This document shows positions 9,053-16,922 of a stretch of DNA of 30,714 bases, piece by piece (positions within the stretch are counted from its first letter, which is position 1; the number at the start of each line of letters is the position of its first letter). Position numbers and translations under genes: made by a program. Origin of the DNA: Erythrobacter sp. (GTDB lineage: Bacteria > Pseudomonadota > Alphaproteobacteria > Sphingomonadales > Sphingomonadaceae); assembly GCA_002695185.1 (NCBI GenBank), contig NZOF01000036.1, positions 1 through 30,714 on the forward strand, written 5' to 3'. The notes beneath the pieces are model-generated. The model saw nothing but the letters and a program-made list of their open reading frames with translations, was not told the DNA's origin and ran no database searches.

Positions 9053-9079
9053 ATGCCGTTCGATTAGTCAGAACGGCAT
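9053..9079 (+). promoter_or_regulatory. Hairpin abutting the PepSY gene start codon
   Basis: ATGCCGTTC (9053-9061) and GAACGGCAT (9071-9079) form a perfect 9-base-pair stem with a 9-base loop, ending one base before the ATG at 9081. It is not followed by a T-run, so it is a poor terminator for the SIMPL gene. It occupies the place where a ribosome site should be and could limit translation of the downstream gene. The role is inferred from position only. Confidence 0.45.
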
Positions 9080-9080
9080 C

Positions 9081-9386
9081 ATGAAACAGGTTATCGCATC
9101 CTTGCTCGCCTTCGGCCTGATCGCCGGACCGATTGCCGCTACTCCTGCGGAAGCGCAGCGTCGCTCCGACCAGGGCGAGGCGCGCAAGGAAATGCGTGCG
9201 GGCAATATCCTGCGCGCCCGGGAAATCGAAAACCGCATCCTGCCACAGATGAAGGGCGCGGAATATCTGGGCTTCGATTACGATTCGACGGCTATGGCCT
9301 ACCGCCTGAAGTTCATTCGCGATGGCCGGGTGATCTATGTGGATGTGGATGCGCGCACTGGCCGCGTCCTGCGTCGCAGCAACTGA
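9081..9386 (+). CDS. Exported PepSY domain protein
   Basis: The small 101-residue protein has a signal peptide ending near 'ATPAEAQ' (about residue 25). A single PepSY-like domain follows: 'GNILRAREIENRIL', then 'GAEYLGFDYDSTAMAYRLKFIRDGRVIYVDVDARTGRVLRRS'. PepSY domains are periplasmic beta-alpha modules thought to inhibit peptidases or to sense the cell envelope. It lies directly before a response regulator/histidine kinase pair on the same strand. That is a recurrent arrangement in alphaproteobacteria and suggests it is a periplasmic modulator of the kinase. No clear ribosome site is visible; a hairpin sits where one should be. Confidence 0.85.
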   Translation: MKQVIASLLAFGLIAGPIAATPAEAQRRSDQGEARKEMRAGNILRAREIENRILPQMKGAEYLGFDYDSTAMAYRLKFIRDGRVIYVDVDARTGRVLRRSN

Positions 9387-9406
9387 ATTCCACCATTCGA
9401 AACCTC

Positions 9407-9436
9407 GTTCATCTTGACGCGTTCATCTACATGAAC
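9407..9436 (+). promoter_or_regulatory. Candidate response-regulator binding repeats
   Basis: GTTCATC occurs at 9407-9413 and again at 9421-9427. The second copy also forms an inverted repeat with ATGAAC at 9431-9436. The cluster lies 36-65 bases upstream of the response regulator start, where autoregulatory sites of OmpR-family regulators often sit. The direct-repeat step is 14 bases rather than the 10-11 typical of PhoP boxes, so the assignment is tentative. Confidence 0.35.
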
Positions 9437-9471
9437 AACACGCGCAAGATTATTAGCGAGGACGGAAATTC

Positions 9472-10152
9472 ATGAGAATCCTGATCGTCGAGGACGAGCC
9501 GACACTCGGCCTGCAGCTCAAGAGCACGCTCGAAGGGAATGGCTATGCAGTCGATCTTTCGACCGATGGCGAAGACGGCCATTTCCTCGGTTCGACCGAG
9601 GATTACGACGCCGTAATCCTTGATCTCGGCCTGCCGGAGATCGACGGGCTGACCGTGCTCGGCATGTGGCGCAAGGAGGGGCGCAAGTTCCCCGTGCTGG
9701 TGCTGACCGCACGTGACAGCTGGTCTGACAAGGTCGCCGGCCTCGATGCGGGCGCCGACGATTACCTCGCCAAGCCATTCCAGACCGAAGAACTGATCGC
9801 CCGCTTGCGCGCGCTGATCCGCCGCGCATCGGGCAACACCTCCAGCGAGCTGACTGCAGGGCAGGTCCGGCTGGACACGCGGTCTGGCCGCGTCACTCTT
9901 TCGGGCGAGCCGGTCAAGCTGACCGCGCAGGAATACAAGCTGCTGAGCTATCTCATGCACCACAAGGGCAAGGTGGTCAGCCGCACCGAACTGATCGAAC
10001 ATATTTACGATCAGGATTTCGACCGCGATTCGAATACGATCGAAGTTTTCGTCACGCGCATTCGCAAGAAGCTGGGCGCAGACGTCATCACGACAATTCG
10101 TGGATTGGGCTATAGCCTCGACGACCCCGCCGACGCACCCCGCGCTTCCTGA
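9472..10152 (+). CDS. OmpR-family response regulator, PhoP/FeuP-like
   Basis: The 226-residue DNA-binding regulator has a receiver domain at 1-115 with the acidic pocket (E7, D8), the phospho-acceptor D51 in 'VILDLGLPEIDG', T79 and K101 in 'YLAKPF'. A winged-helix Trans_reg_C domain follows (about 125-218; 'LTAQEYKLLSYLMHHKGKVVSRTELIEHIY' and 'VFVTRIRKKL'). It is phosphorylated by the kinase encoded next and probably controls envelope or ion-responsive genes, as in PhoPQ/FeuPQ systems. The ATG at 9472 follows a GAGGA site. Its 3' end overlaps the annotated 5' end of the kinase gene. Confidence 0.93.
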   Translation: MRILIVEDEPTLGLQLKSTLEGNGYAVDLSTDGEDGHFLGSTEDYDAVILDLGLPEIDGLTVLGMWRKEGRKFPVLVLTARDSWSDKVAGLDAGADDYLAKPFQTEELIARLRALIRRASGNTSSELTAGQVRLDTRSGRVTLSGEPVKLTAQEYKLLSYLMHHKGKVVSRTELIEHIYDQDFDRDSNTIEVFVTRIRKKLGADVITTIRGLGYSLDDPADAPRAS

Positions 10153-11593
10153 GGAAGTGGCGGGCGAGACGCGTCCGGCGGCGGGTTCTCCTGCCGGGGA
10201 CGCATCTGTGCCTGCGGACGACTCGTCACCGGTCGTCCTGAACTTCCAGCAGGGACCGCAGCGCAGCCTCGCGGCGCGTATGATGGCGATTGCGGCCATC
10301 TGGATCACAGTGCTGCTGCTTGGCGGCGGTTTCGCCCTCGAACGCACGCTCACCAGCCAGGTCCAGCGCAATTTCGACGACCAGCTGGAATATGTGCTGA
10401 CCGCCCTGATCGCCTCTGCCGAGGTGGACGACTGGGGCGATGTCCGCTTCTACCGCTCGCTCGGCGACCAGCGTTTTCTTGAGGTCAACAGCGGCGTCTA
10501 CTGGCAGATCAGCGGGCCGGGCCGCGATCCCTATCCCAGCCGCAGCCTGTGGGACCGCACGCTCCAGCTCGACGGCGAGCATGTCGACGACGATGCCCAT
10601 TTCTATGACAGCAATCAGTTCCCTGACGAGCCGCTGCGCATCGCCGAGCGCAGCATCATCCTGCCCGATAGTGATACGCGCTGGACCTTTGCCGTGGCTT
10701 CCGCCCGCGAGGAAATGGACGCGCAGATACGGCGCATTCGGTCGATCCTTGTATGGAGCTTCGCCGCGCTGGGTCTTGGCTTGCTGATCATGGCGGTGCT
10801 GCAGAGCTATTACGGCCTTTCGCCGCTCCGCCGCGTGCGGGCCGCGATCCAATCCATGCGTTCCGAAGGCGCGAACCGGATCGACGAGCCTCTGCCGCTT
10901 GAGGTGGAGCCGCTGGTGGAGGAGATCAATTCGCTTCTCGCCCATAGTGAACGGCAGGCCGAAGAAGCGCGCATGCATGCGGGCAATCTCGCTCATGCGC
11001 TGAAAACCCCGCTCACCGTACTCACCAATGCTGCCACGGCGCACGATCCCAAGCTTTCCGACCTCGTCTGCCGCGAAACGCGGACCATGCAGCGCCATGT
11101 GGAACACCATCTGGCCCGCGCCCGCGCTGTCGGCCGCCGCGCTTCCGGCCACGCCCGCGCCGCCGTCTGGCCCAGCGCGGAAAGCGTGCTGCGCGCGGTC
11201 ACCCGCATCCACGAGGATGCGCGCCTGGACCTTGACGGCAACCGCGGCGCGATAGTTGCGATCGAGCGGCAGGATCTCGACGAGATTCTCGGCAATCTCA
11301 TCGAGAATGCGGCCAAATATGGCGGCGGCAGCGTCTTCGTCACCGTGGATGCCGAACCCGATGCGGAGCTTTGCACGATCTGGGTAGAGGATGACGGGAT
11401 GGGCATCCCCGAAGCCGACCGCACCCGCATCTTCGACCGCGGGGCGCGGCTGGATACGGGCAAGCCCGGCACCGGCCTCGGTCTCGCGATCGTACGCGAT
11501 GTGGCGCAGATTTATTCGGGTGACGTGGAACTCGGCGAGAGCGAGGACTTGGGCGGTCTGCTTGTGATGCTACGCCTGCCACGCGCACAATAA
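10100..11593 (+). CDS. Sensor histidine kinase, PhoQ/FeuQ-like
   Basis: The inner-membrane kinase pairs with the preceding regulator. From the GTG at 10100 it is 497 residues: TM1 at about 60-82, a periplasmic sensor of about 130 residues, TM2 at about 215-238 and a HAMP-like linker. The DHp helix has the phospho-acceptor His in 'GNLAHALKTPLTVL' (about 299). The ATPase carries the N box 'NLIENAAKYGGG', G1 'VEDDGMGIPEADR' and G2 'GTGLGLAI'. 'HALKTPL' in place of 'HELRTPL' is typical of the alphaproteobacterial PhoQ/FeuQ group. The true start is uncertain: a GTG at 10208 would remove the 53-base overlap with the regulator gene and the Pro-rich N-terminus. Confidence 0.9.
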   Translation: MDWAIASTTPPTHPALPEEVAGETRPAAGSPAGDASVPADDSSPVVLNFQQGPQRSLAARMMAIAAIWITVLLLGGGFALERTLTSQVQRNFDDQLEYVLTALIASAEVDDWGDVRFYRSLGDQRFLEVNSGVYWQISGPGRDPYPSRSLWDRTLQLDGEHVDDDAHFYDSNQFPDEPLRIAERSIILPDSDTRWTFAVASAREEMDAQIRRIRSILVWSFAALGLGLLIMAVLQSYYGLSPLRRVRAAIQSMRSEGANRIDEPLPLEVEPLVEEINSLLAHSERQAEEARMHAGNLAHALKTPLTVLTNAATAHDPKLSDLVCRETRTMQRHVEHHLARARAVGRRASGHARAAVWPSAESVLRAVTRIHEDARLDLDGNRGAIVAIERQDLDEILGNLIENAAKYGGGSVFVTVDAEPDAELCTIWVEDDGMGIPEADRTRIFDRGARLDTGKPGTGLGLAIVRDVAQIYSGDVELGESEDLGGLLVMLRLPRAQ

Positions 11594-11637
11594 TGGGTTC
11601 ACGGCCCGTTCAATCCGGCGCCGATATACAACGGCTC

Positions 11638-12399
11638 ATGGATATCACAGCACCCAAGAAGTCTTTCGCCCTGCGCATGGGTCTGGTCATGGCCGCTGGC
11701 CTTGGCCTTTCTGGCTGCGCGACCATGCTCGATCCATACGGGTCAAGCGTATCGGTCGGCGTCGGTTACGGTTCGGGATATGCCGATCCCTACTACGACC
11801 CTTATTACGGCTGGTATGACGACTACTATTATCCCGGTGCAGGACAGTACGTCTACGATCGCCGCGGGGCACGGCACCAGTGGAACGACCGCCTTCGCGG
11901 TTACTGGCTCGCACGGCGCGGTGGACACCGGCAGTATCACGAAAACTGGGATGGATATTCGCGCGGGAACGATGGCTATTACCGCGATCATCGCCGCCGC
12001 GGACATCGCAACGATCGCCAGCACCGCGGGGACCGCTACTACAGGGGCGACCGCCGTGACCGGGATGAGCGCCATGGTCGCCATGACCGGCGAGAGGAGC
12101 GCGGAGAGCGGGGCAGACAGGGCAACGGCTTTGCCGACGGGCTGGTTCGCAAGGCGGCAGAAGCTGCTGCGCGGGGCAAGGCTCGTGAAGAGCGCCGCGA
12201 ACGCGCGACCCCGCGCCGCGACCGGCAATCGGTGGCGCCAAGCCGCGAGCCGCAGTCTGCCAAGCCAAGCCGGGCACCGCGTGCCCACGTCGCTCCGCGA
12301 CAGGTGGAAAAGCGCCGCGTAGAGCCGCAGCGCCCGGCCGTCCGCAATCAGTCGATACGTCGCGATCCCGGAAGCCGGCGCAACACCCAAATCGAATGA
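11638..12399 (+). CDS. Tyr/Arg-rich RcnB-like envelope lipoprotein
   Basis: The 253-residue product has a lipoprotein signal: positive n-region, hydrophobic stretch and lipobox LSGC, so it should be anchored in the membrane. A Gly/Tyr/Asp-rich segment follows ('SVGVGYGSGYADPYYDPYYGWYDDYYY'-type composition). Then come 'RHQWNDRLRGYWLARRGG' and a very long Arg/His/Asp/Gly-rich low-complexity tail. The overall look is similar to RcnB-like or YXWGXW-type periplasmic proteins, but no defined family is certain. An alternative ATG at 11593 overlaps the kinase stop codon (TAATG) and would allow coupled translation. The ATG at 11638 gives the better signal peptide. Location suggests the same transcription unit as the two-component pair. 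Confidence 0.7.
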   Translation: MDITAPKKSFALRMGLVMAAGLGLSGCATMLDPYGSSVSVGVGYGSGYADPYYDPYYGWYDDYYYPGAGQYVYDRRGARHQWNDRLRGYWLARRGGHRQYHENWDGYSRGNDGYYRDHRRRGHRNDRQHRGDRYYRGDRRDRDERHGRHDRREERGERGRQGNGFADGLVRKAAEAAARGKAREERRERATPRRDRQSVAPSREPQSAKPSRAPRAHVAPRQVEKRRVEPQRPAVRNQSIRRDPGSRRNTQIE

Positions 12400-12411
12400 T
12401 CGGGTAGGGCG

Positions 12412-12720
12412 TTAGCCCCTGCGCGCCTGTTCGTGATGGCGGATGACCTCGTCGATGATGAAGCGGAGGAATTTCTCCGTGAATTCGGGATCGAGCTCGC
12501 TTTCCTCGGCCAGGCGGCGGAGACGGGCGATCTGTTCCTTCTCCCGTCCCGGGTCGGCGGGGGGTAAGGTCGCCCTCGCTTTATAGGCCCCGACGGCCTG
12601 CGTGATTCGGAAACGCTCGGCCAGCATGTGGACCAGAGCGGCATCGATATTGTCGATGCTTTTGCGAAAGCCTGCCAGCGTGGCATCTTCGGCGGCGGAG
12701 TGTTGCGCTTCCTGCGTCAT
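12412..12720 (-). CDS. Chorismate mutase, AroQ class
   Basis: The 102-residue all-helical enzyme converts chorismate to prephenate, the first step to phenylalanine and tyrosine. Family marks are 'LAGFRKSIDNIDAALVHMLAERFRITQAVGAYKA' (active-site Arg and Lys positions of the AroQ fold) and 'GREKEQIARLRRLAEESELDPEFTEKFLRFIIDEVIRHHEQ'. It is a stand-alone monofunctional form rather than a fusion to prephenate dehydratase. It is convergent with the lipoprotein gene, 12 bases apart, and divergent from the polyprenyl synthase gene. Export is not predicted, so it is cytoplasmic. Confidence 0.92.
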   Translation of the reverse strand: MTQEAQHSAAEDATLAGFRKSIDNIDAALVHMLAERFRITQAVGAYKARATLPPADPGREKEQIARLRRLAEESELDPEFTEKFLRFIIDEVIRHHEQARRG

Positions 12721-12787
12721 CGTTTGTCAGATTAGCGGGAAACCATCTCTTGCCAAGAAAGGTTAGGAAGGACATGGCCAAGCAGAC

Positions 12788-13804
12788 ATGACAGCAGACG
12801 TCGTTCCCCTTCCGCGCAAGGCTCCGCAACCCTCGATCGAGCCCATGCTGGCGCTCACCGCACAGGGTATGAATCAGGTCAATCAGGTCATCCTGGACCG
12901 GATGCAGAGCGAAGTGCCGCTCATCCCCGCACTGGCGGGCCATCTCATTTCCGGTGGCGGCAAGCGCCTGCGGCCGATGCTTACGCTCGCCGGGGCGGAA
13001 TTGGTGGGATATAGCGGCACGCGCCATTACCGGCTCGCTGCGGCGGTCGAATTCATTCACACTGCCACTCTGCTGCACGATGATGTCGTCGATGGCAGCG
13101 ATCTGCGGCGCGGCAAGGCAGCGGCCAATATCATTTTCGGCAATCCGGCCACCGTGCTGGTCGGCGATTTCCTGTTCAGCCGCAGCTTCGAACTGATGAC
13201 CGAGGACGGCAGCCTCAAGGTCCTCAAGATCCTCTCGGGCGCCAGCGCGATCATTGCCGAGGGCGAGGTCGACCAGCTGACTGCCCAGCGCAAGATCGAC
13301 ACCAGCGAAGAACGCTATCTCCACATCATCCGCGCCAAGACCGCCGCGCTGTTCGCCGCCGCCAGCCGCATCGCCGCTGTCGTCGCGGAATGCAGCGAGG
13401 AAGAAGAGCAGGCGCTGGATGAATACGGCCGCAATCTGGGCGTGGCCTTCCAGCTGGTCGACGATGCGCTCGATTACGATTCGAACGCTGCCGAAATGGG
13501 CAAGGATCGCGGCGACGATTTCCGTGAAGGCAAGATGACGCTACCCGTCATCCTCGCCTATGCCCGCGGGAGCGTGGAAGAACGCGAGTTCTGGAAAGCC
13601 GCCATCGCCGGCTTCCGCACCTCGGATGACGATCTCGACGAAGCAATCCGCCTGATCGAAAAGCACAATGCCGTGGCCGATACCAAGGCGCGCGCCCGCC
13701 ATTTCGCCCAGCGTGCGATCGATGCCCTGTCGATCTTCCCCGACGGCAAGGCGAGGCAGGCCATGGTGCAGGCAGCGCTGTTCTCGGTATCGCGGGGATA
13801 TTGA
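12788..13804 (+). CDS. Long-chain polyprenyl diphosphate synthase
   Basis: The 338-residue trans-prenyltransferase elongates farnesyl or geranylgeranyl diphosphate with isopentenyl diphosphate, giving the ubiquinone side chain. It has the first Asp-rich motif in 'LLHDDVVDGSDLRRG' (about 96-110) and the second in 'FQLVDDALDYD' (about 222-230). The substrate-binding 'GGGKRLRPML' is near 55-64. Sphingomonads make ubiquinone-10, so decaprenyl is the likely product, but chain length is not read directly here. Length and motifs are complete. The next gene, hrpB, follows after 29 bases on the same strand. Confidence 0.92.
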   Translation: MTADVVPLPRKAPQPSIEPMLALTAQGMNQVNQVILDRMQSEVPLIPALAGHLISGGGKRLRPMLTLAGAELVGYSGTRHYRLAAAVEFIHTATLLHDDVVDGSDLRRGKAAANIIFGNPATVLVGDFLFSRSFELMTEDGSLKVLKILSGASAIIAEGEVDQLTAQRKIDTSEERYLHIIRAKTAALFAAASRIAAVVAECSEEEEQALDEYGRNLGVAFQLVDDALDYDSNAAEMGKDRGDDFREGKMTLPVILAYARGSVEEREFWKAAIAGFRTSDDDLDEAIRLIEKHNAVADTKARARHFAQRAIDALSIFPDGKARQAMVQAALFSVSRGY

Positions 13805-13833
13805 TTCCGGCGGTTTGCGGCTAGGGCGCCTTC

Positions 13834-16269
13834 GTGTCCGACCTTCCTATCTTTTCCGTCCTGCCCGATCTGCTCGGCGCCTTGCGTGATCGCAATGGCG
13901 CGGTGCTGGTCGCGCCGCCCGGTACGGGCAAGACCACTGCGGTAGCGCCGGCTCTGCTGAGTGAAGCCTGGTGCGATGGCACGGTGATCCTCACCTCTCC
14001 CCGCCGCGTGGCCGCACGCGCCGCGGCGGAGCGGATGGCGCAGATCCTGGGGGAAAAGCCCGGCGAAACCGTGGGGTATCTGACCCGGCTCGACAGCAAG
14101 CGATCGGCGAGAACACGCGTCCTCGTGATGACCGAGGCGATCTTCGTGAACACCATCCTTGCCGATCCCGAGCTGGCCGGCGTTTCCGCAGTGCTGTTCG
14201 ATGAAGCGCATGAGCGGCATCTCGATAGTGATCTGGGGCTGGCTCTCGCGCTGGAAACGCAAGGCGTGCTGCGCGAGGATCTGCGGGTCCTCGTCATGTC
14301 GGCCACGATCGACGGATCGCGTTTCGCCGCGCTGATGGGCGAGGGCGCACAGGTCATCGAGAGCGAGGGGCGGGCCTATCCGCTGGCCATCCGCTGGCTT
14401 GGATCGTCTCCGCAGATGCGCGTGGAAGACGCCATGACTTCAGCCATCGCCACGGCCTGGCGCGACGAGGAGGGCGACATTCTGGCTTTCCTGCCCGGTG
14501 TCGGCGAAATCGAACGAACGCGTGAGCGGCTGGAGGAGCGGTTGCCCAAGGCGCTCGTGCTGCCGCTTCACGGACAGGTCCAGCCTGCCGACCAACGTGC
14601 GGCGATCCGGCGCGATGCCGAAGGACGTCGGCGGATCGTGCTCGCGACAGCGATTGCGGAAACCTCGCTCACGCTGGACGGCGTTTCGGTGGTGGTGGAC
14701 GCAGGCCTGGCGCGCCGGGCGGAGTTCGACCGGGCGGCGGGCACCACCCACCTCGTGACGCATCGCGCCAGCCAGGCGGCGGCGGCCCAGCGGGCAGGGC
14801 GCGCGGCGCGGCAGGGGCCGGGGGTGGCCTATCGCTTGTGGGAAGAGGGCGGCCATGGCGGCAGGCCGCGCTTCGATCCGCCGGAGATGGAAACGGCCGA
14901 TCTCGCGCCGCTTGTGCTGGATCTGGCGAAATGGGGCACTACCGATCCTGCCAGCCTGCAATGGCTCGATGCGCCGCCGGACCCTTCGGTCAGTGCCGCG
15001 CGGGCGACCCTGAAGGGGCTGGCTGCGCTCGATGACGAGGGCCGGATTACCGCTCTGGGCGAGAAACTGGCTACCCTGCCGCTCGATCCGGCGGCGGCGG
15101 CCATGATGCTGTTCGCGGCTGAGCATGGCGAGGAACGGACCGCGGCGCGGCTGGCCCTGCTGCTGCAGGAGCGCGGGCTCGGCGGGCGGGGAGAGGATCT
15201 GGAAGCGCGGCTATCGCGCTGGAACGGCGATCGCGGCACGCGAGCCGAGGCGAGCCGCAAGCTTGCCGAACGCTGGGCGAAACAGGCGCGTGATCTGGTC
15301 TCGCGCAAGGGCGAGAGCAGGGCAGGCGCGATGCCTCCAGCCGGAGTGCTTCTTGGAGCAGGTCGCCCCGATTTTATCGCCCGCAAGCGCGATGTGGCGG
15401 GCGAACACTGGATCGCCTCCGGGGGGCGCGGCTTCATGCTCGATCCCGCGTCGCCATTGGCGCGCGCGGATTTCCTCGTGATCGGGGATGCGCAGGGGCA
15501 GGCCAAGGGCGCGCGGATCACCTCGGCGATCAGGCTGGAAGAGGCCGATCTTGACCGCTGGCTCGTTGACCGGATGGAACGCCGAAAGGTCCTGCGCTGG
15601 AAGGGCGACCGGATCGAGGCGCTGGTCGAACGGCGGCTGGGCGCAATCACGCTGGCAAGCGGACCCGATCCAAAACCCGACCGGCGGGCCATTGTGGACA
15701 GCCTTGTGGAAAAGGCTCTGGAAAACCCCGCAAAACTCATTCCTGCGGAACTGGGCGCGCGCGCCCGCTTCATCGGGCTGGACGCCTTCGATGCGGGGAA
15801 ACTGGCGGATACCGCCGAACTCTGGCTGGCCCCGCTGCTGGAAGGCCGCCGCGATCTGGATGTGCCGCGGGGCAAACTGGTCGAGGCGCTGCTCAACATG
15901 CTCGACTGGAACGAGCGGCAGCGGCTGGACAGCGAGGCGCCGCGCGAATTCACCTCGCCCGCCGGGACCACGCACCGCATCGACTATACGGGCGATGATG
16001 CCCCCAGTGTCGAGGTGCGGGTGCAGGCCCTGTTCGGGCTGGAACGCCACCCGATGGTGGGGCGCACGCCGCTTCTGCTCAAGCTCACCAGCCCGGCTGG
16101 CCGCCCCATCCAGTCGACGCGCGATCTGCCCAATTTCTGGCGCGGCAGCTGGGACGATGTGCGCAAGGATATGAAGGGCCGCTATCCCAAGCACCGCTGG
16201 CCCGAAGAGCCATGGGCGGAAAAGCCCAGCCTGAAGACCAAGAACGCCTTCCAAAATTCCGACGGCTGA
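13834..16269 (+). CDS. hrpB: ATP-dependent RNA helicase HrpB
   Basis: The 811-residue DEAH-box helicase has motif I 'APPGTGKTTAVAPALL' (about 28-43), 'TSPRRVAARAAAERMA', DEAH box 'LFDEAHERHLDSDLGLALAL' (about 122), motif III 'VMSATIDG', and in RecA2 'ATAIAETSLTLDGVSVVVDAG' and 'QRAGRAARQGPGVAYRLW'. Downstream are the HA2 domain and the HrpB-specific C-terminal region ending in 'YPKHRWPEEPW'. HrpB is common in proteobacteria, and its physiological RNA substrate is largely unknown. The start is a GTG at 13834, as no ATG fits the beginning of the conserved region. Confidence 0.94.
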   Translation: MSDLPIFSVLPDLLGALRDRNGAVLVAPPGTGKTTAVAPALLSEAWCDGTVILTSPRRVAARAAAERMAQILGEKPGETVGYLTRLDSKRSARTRVLVMTEAIFVNTILADPELAGVSAVLFDEAHERHLDSDLGLALALETQGVLREDLRVLVMSATIDGSRFAALMGEGAQVIESEGRAYPLAIRWLGSSPQMRVEDAMTSAIATAWRDEEGDILAFLPGVGEIERTRERLEERLPKALVLPLHGQVQPADQRAAIRRDAEGRRRIVLATAIAETSLTLDGVSVVVDAGLARRAEFDRAAGTTHLVTHRASQAAAAQRAGRAARQGPGVAYRLWEEGGHGGRPRFDPPEMETADLAPLVLDLAKWGTTDPASLQWLDAPPDPSVSAARATLKGLAALDDEGRITALGEKLATLPLDPAAAAMMLFAAEHGEERTAARLALLLQERGLGGRGEDLEARLSRWNGDRGTRAEASRKLAERWAKQARDLVSRKGESRAGAMPPAGVLLGAGRPDFIARKRDVAGEHWIASGGRGFMLDPASPLARADFLVIGDAQGQAKGARITSAIRLEEADLDRWLVDRMERRKVLRWKGDRIEALVERRLGAITLASGPDPKPDRRAIVDSLVEKALENPAKLIPAELGARARFIGLDAFDAGKLADTAELWLAPLLEGRRDLDVPRGKLVEALLNMLDWNERQRLDSEAPREFTSPAGTTHRIDYTGDDAPSVEVRVQALFGLERHPMVGRTPLLLKLTSPAGRPIQSTRDLPNFWRGSWDDVRKDMKGRYPKHRWPEEPWAEKPSLKTKNAFQNSDG

Positions 16270-16293
16270 ACTACAGGGCGATCCGACCGCGAA

Positions 16294-16359
16294 GCGGGCG
16301 GCAAGGGCGACCGCCCGCCCGAGCCAATGCGAGGAAGCCTAGGCGGACGGATGTCCGCC
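16294..16359. other. Two perfect hairpins between hrpB and the NDUFS4-like gene
   Basis: GCGGGCGG (16294-16301) pairs with CCGCCCGC (16311-16318), an 8-base-pair stem with a 9-base loop. GGCGGAC (16342-16348) pairs with GTCCGCC (16353-16359), 7 base pairs with a GGAT loop. Neither is followed by a T-run. They may protect the hrpB message or separate expression of the two genes, but no function is shown. Confidence 0.5.
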
Positions 16360-16385
16360 GCCCGGCGTTTGAGGGACTGAAAAGA

Positions 16386-16664
16386 ATGGCTGCACGAATC
16401 TATCAAAGACCGCAGAGCGCGATGCAATCGGGCAAGGCCCGCACCGATGAATGGGTGCTGGAATTCGAACAGTCCGAGGCGCGCCGCGCAGATCCGCTGA
16501 TGGGCTGGACCGGCAGCGGCGATACGCAGGCGCAGGTGCAGCTGAAGTTCCCCAGCAAGGACGAAGCCAAGGCCTATGCCGAGAAATACGGCATCGCCGC
16601 GCGTGTCCACACTACGCCGCCGCACAATCTCAAGCTGCAGGCCTACGCCGACAATTTCCGCTGA
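16386..16664 (+). CDS. Complex I NDUFS4-like accessory subunit
   Basis: The 92-residue soluble protein of the ETC complex I subunit family (PF04800) is the bacterial counterpart of mitochondrial NDUFS4, found in alphaproteobacteria. Visible marks are 'ARIYQRPQSAMQSG', 'EWVLEFEQ', 'DPLMGWTGSGDTQAQVQLKFPSKDEAKAYAEKYGI' and 'KLQAYADNFR'. In related bacteria it binds the peripheral arm of NADH:quinone oxidoreductase and stabilises it. The ATG at 16386 is chosen because homologous sequence begins there; the upstream in-frame extension overlaps hrpB and is Arg/Pro-rich. It is encoded away from the nuo operon, as is usual for this subunit. Confidence 0.93.
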   Translation: MAARIYQRPQSAMQSGKARTDEWVLEFEQSEARRADPLMGWTGSGDTQAQVQLKFPSKDEAKAYAEKYGIAARVHTTPPHNLKLQAYADNFR

Positions 16665-16686
16665 GCCCTGCCATTGCGCTGAGCAT

Positions 16687-16789
16687 CGTCATTGCGAGGC
16701 GCCGCAGGCGACGCGGCAATCCAGTTTCCGCCCTGTCAGGCTAGCGTAGCGGTAGAGCTGGATCGCCGCGCCTTCGGCTCGCGATGACG
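16687..16789. repeat. REP-like inverted repeat, copy 2
   Basis: One arm at 16687-16724 (CGTCATTGCGAGGCGC...GGCAATCCAG) is followed by an inverted partner at 16758-16789 (CTGGATCGCCGCGC...CGATGACG), with a 33-base spacer. The arms are related to those at 6448-6524 but in the opposite order: here they face inward, there outward. The element fills the gap between the NDUFS4-like gene and the SRP RNA. Confidence 0.75.
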
Positions 16790-16813
16790 TTTCTCTTGAA
16801 AAGCGAGACTCAT

Positions 16814-16918
16814 CCGGCCATATGCCCGCCCGGGAGTCGGGTGGACGTTAGCGTTCGCTCACCGGGTCAGGTCCGGAAGGAAGCAGCCCAGGTGAATTGC
16901 GGCGGGTCGCTCGGCTCC
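16814..16918 (+). ncRNA. ffs: Signal recognition particle 4.5S RNA
   Basis: The invariant SRP RNA core GGTCAGGTCCGGAAGG followed by AAGCAGCC lies at 16865-16888. It includes the GGAA tetraloop and the asymmetric loop that binds Ffh. Flanking pairing supports a single long hairpin: CACC with GGTG outside the core, CCCGCC (16825-16830) with GGCGGG (16901-16906), and GGCC (16816-16819) with GGCT (16913-16916). The RNA is the scaffold of the signal recognition particle that targets membrane proteins to SecYEG. Ends are estimated from the fold and may be off by several bases. It is convergent with the DUF4188 gene. Confidence 0.92.
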
Positions 16919-16922
16919 TTAA

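Noticed and set aside
11687..12390. Long antisense frames opposite the Tyr/Arg-rich lipoprotein gene
   Set aside because: Low-complexity, GC-rich coding sequence opens several frames; only the plus-strand frame has a signal peptide and lipobox.
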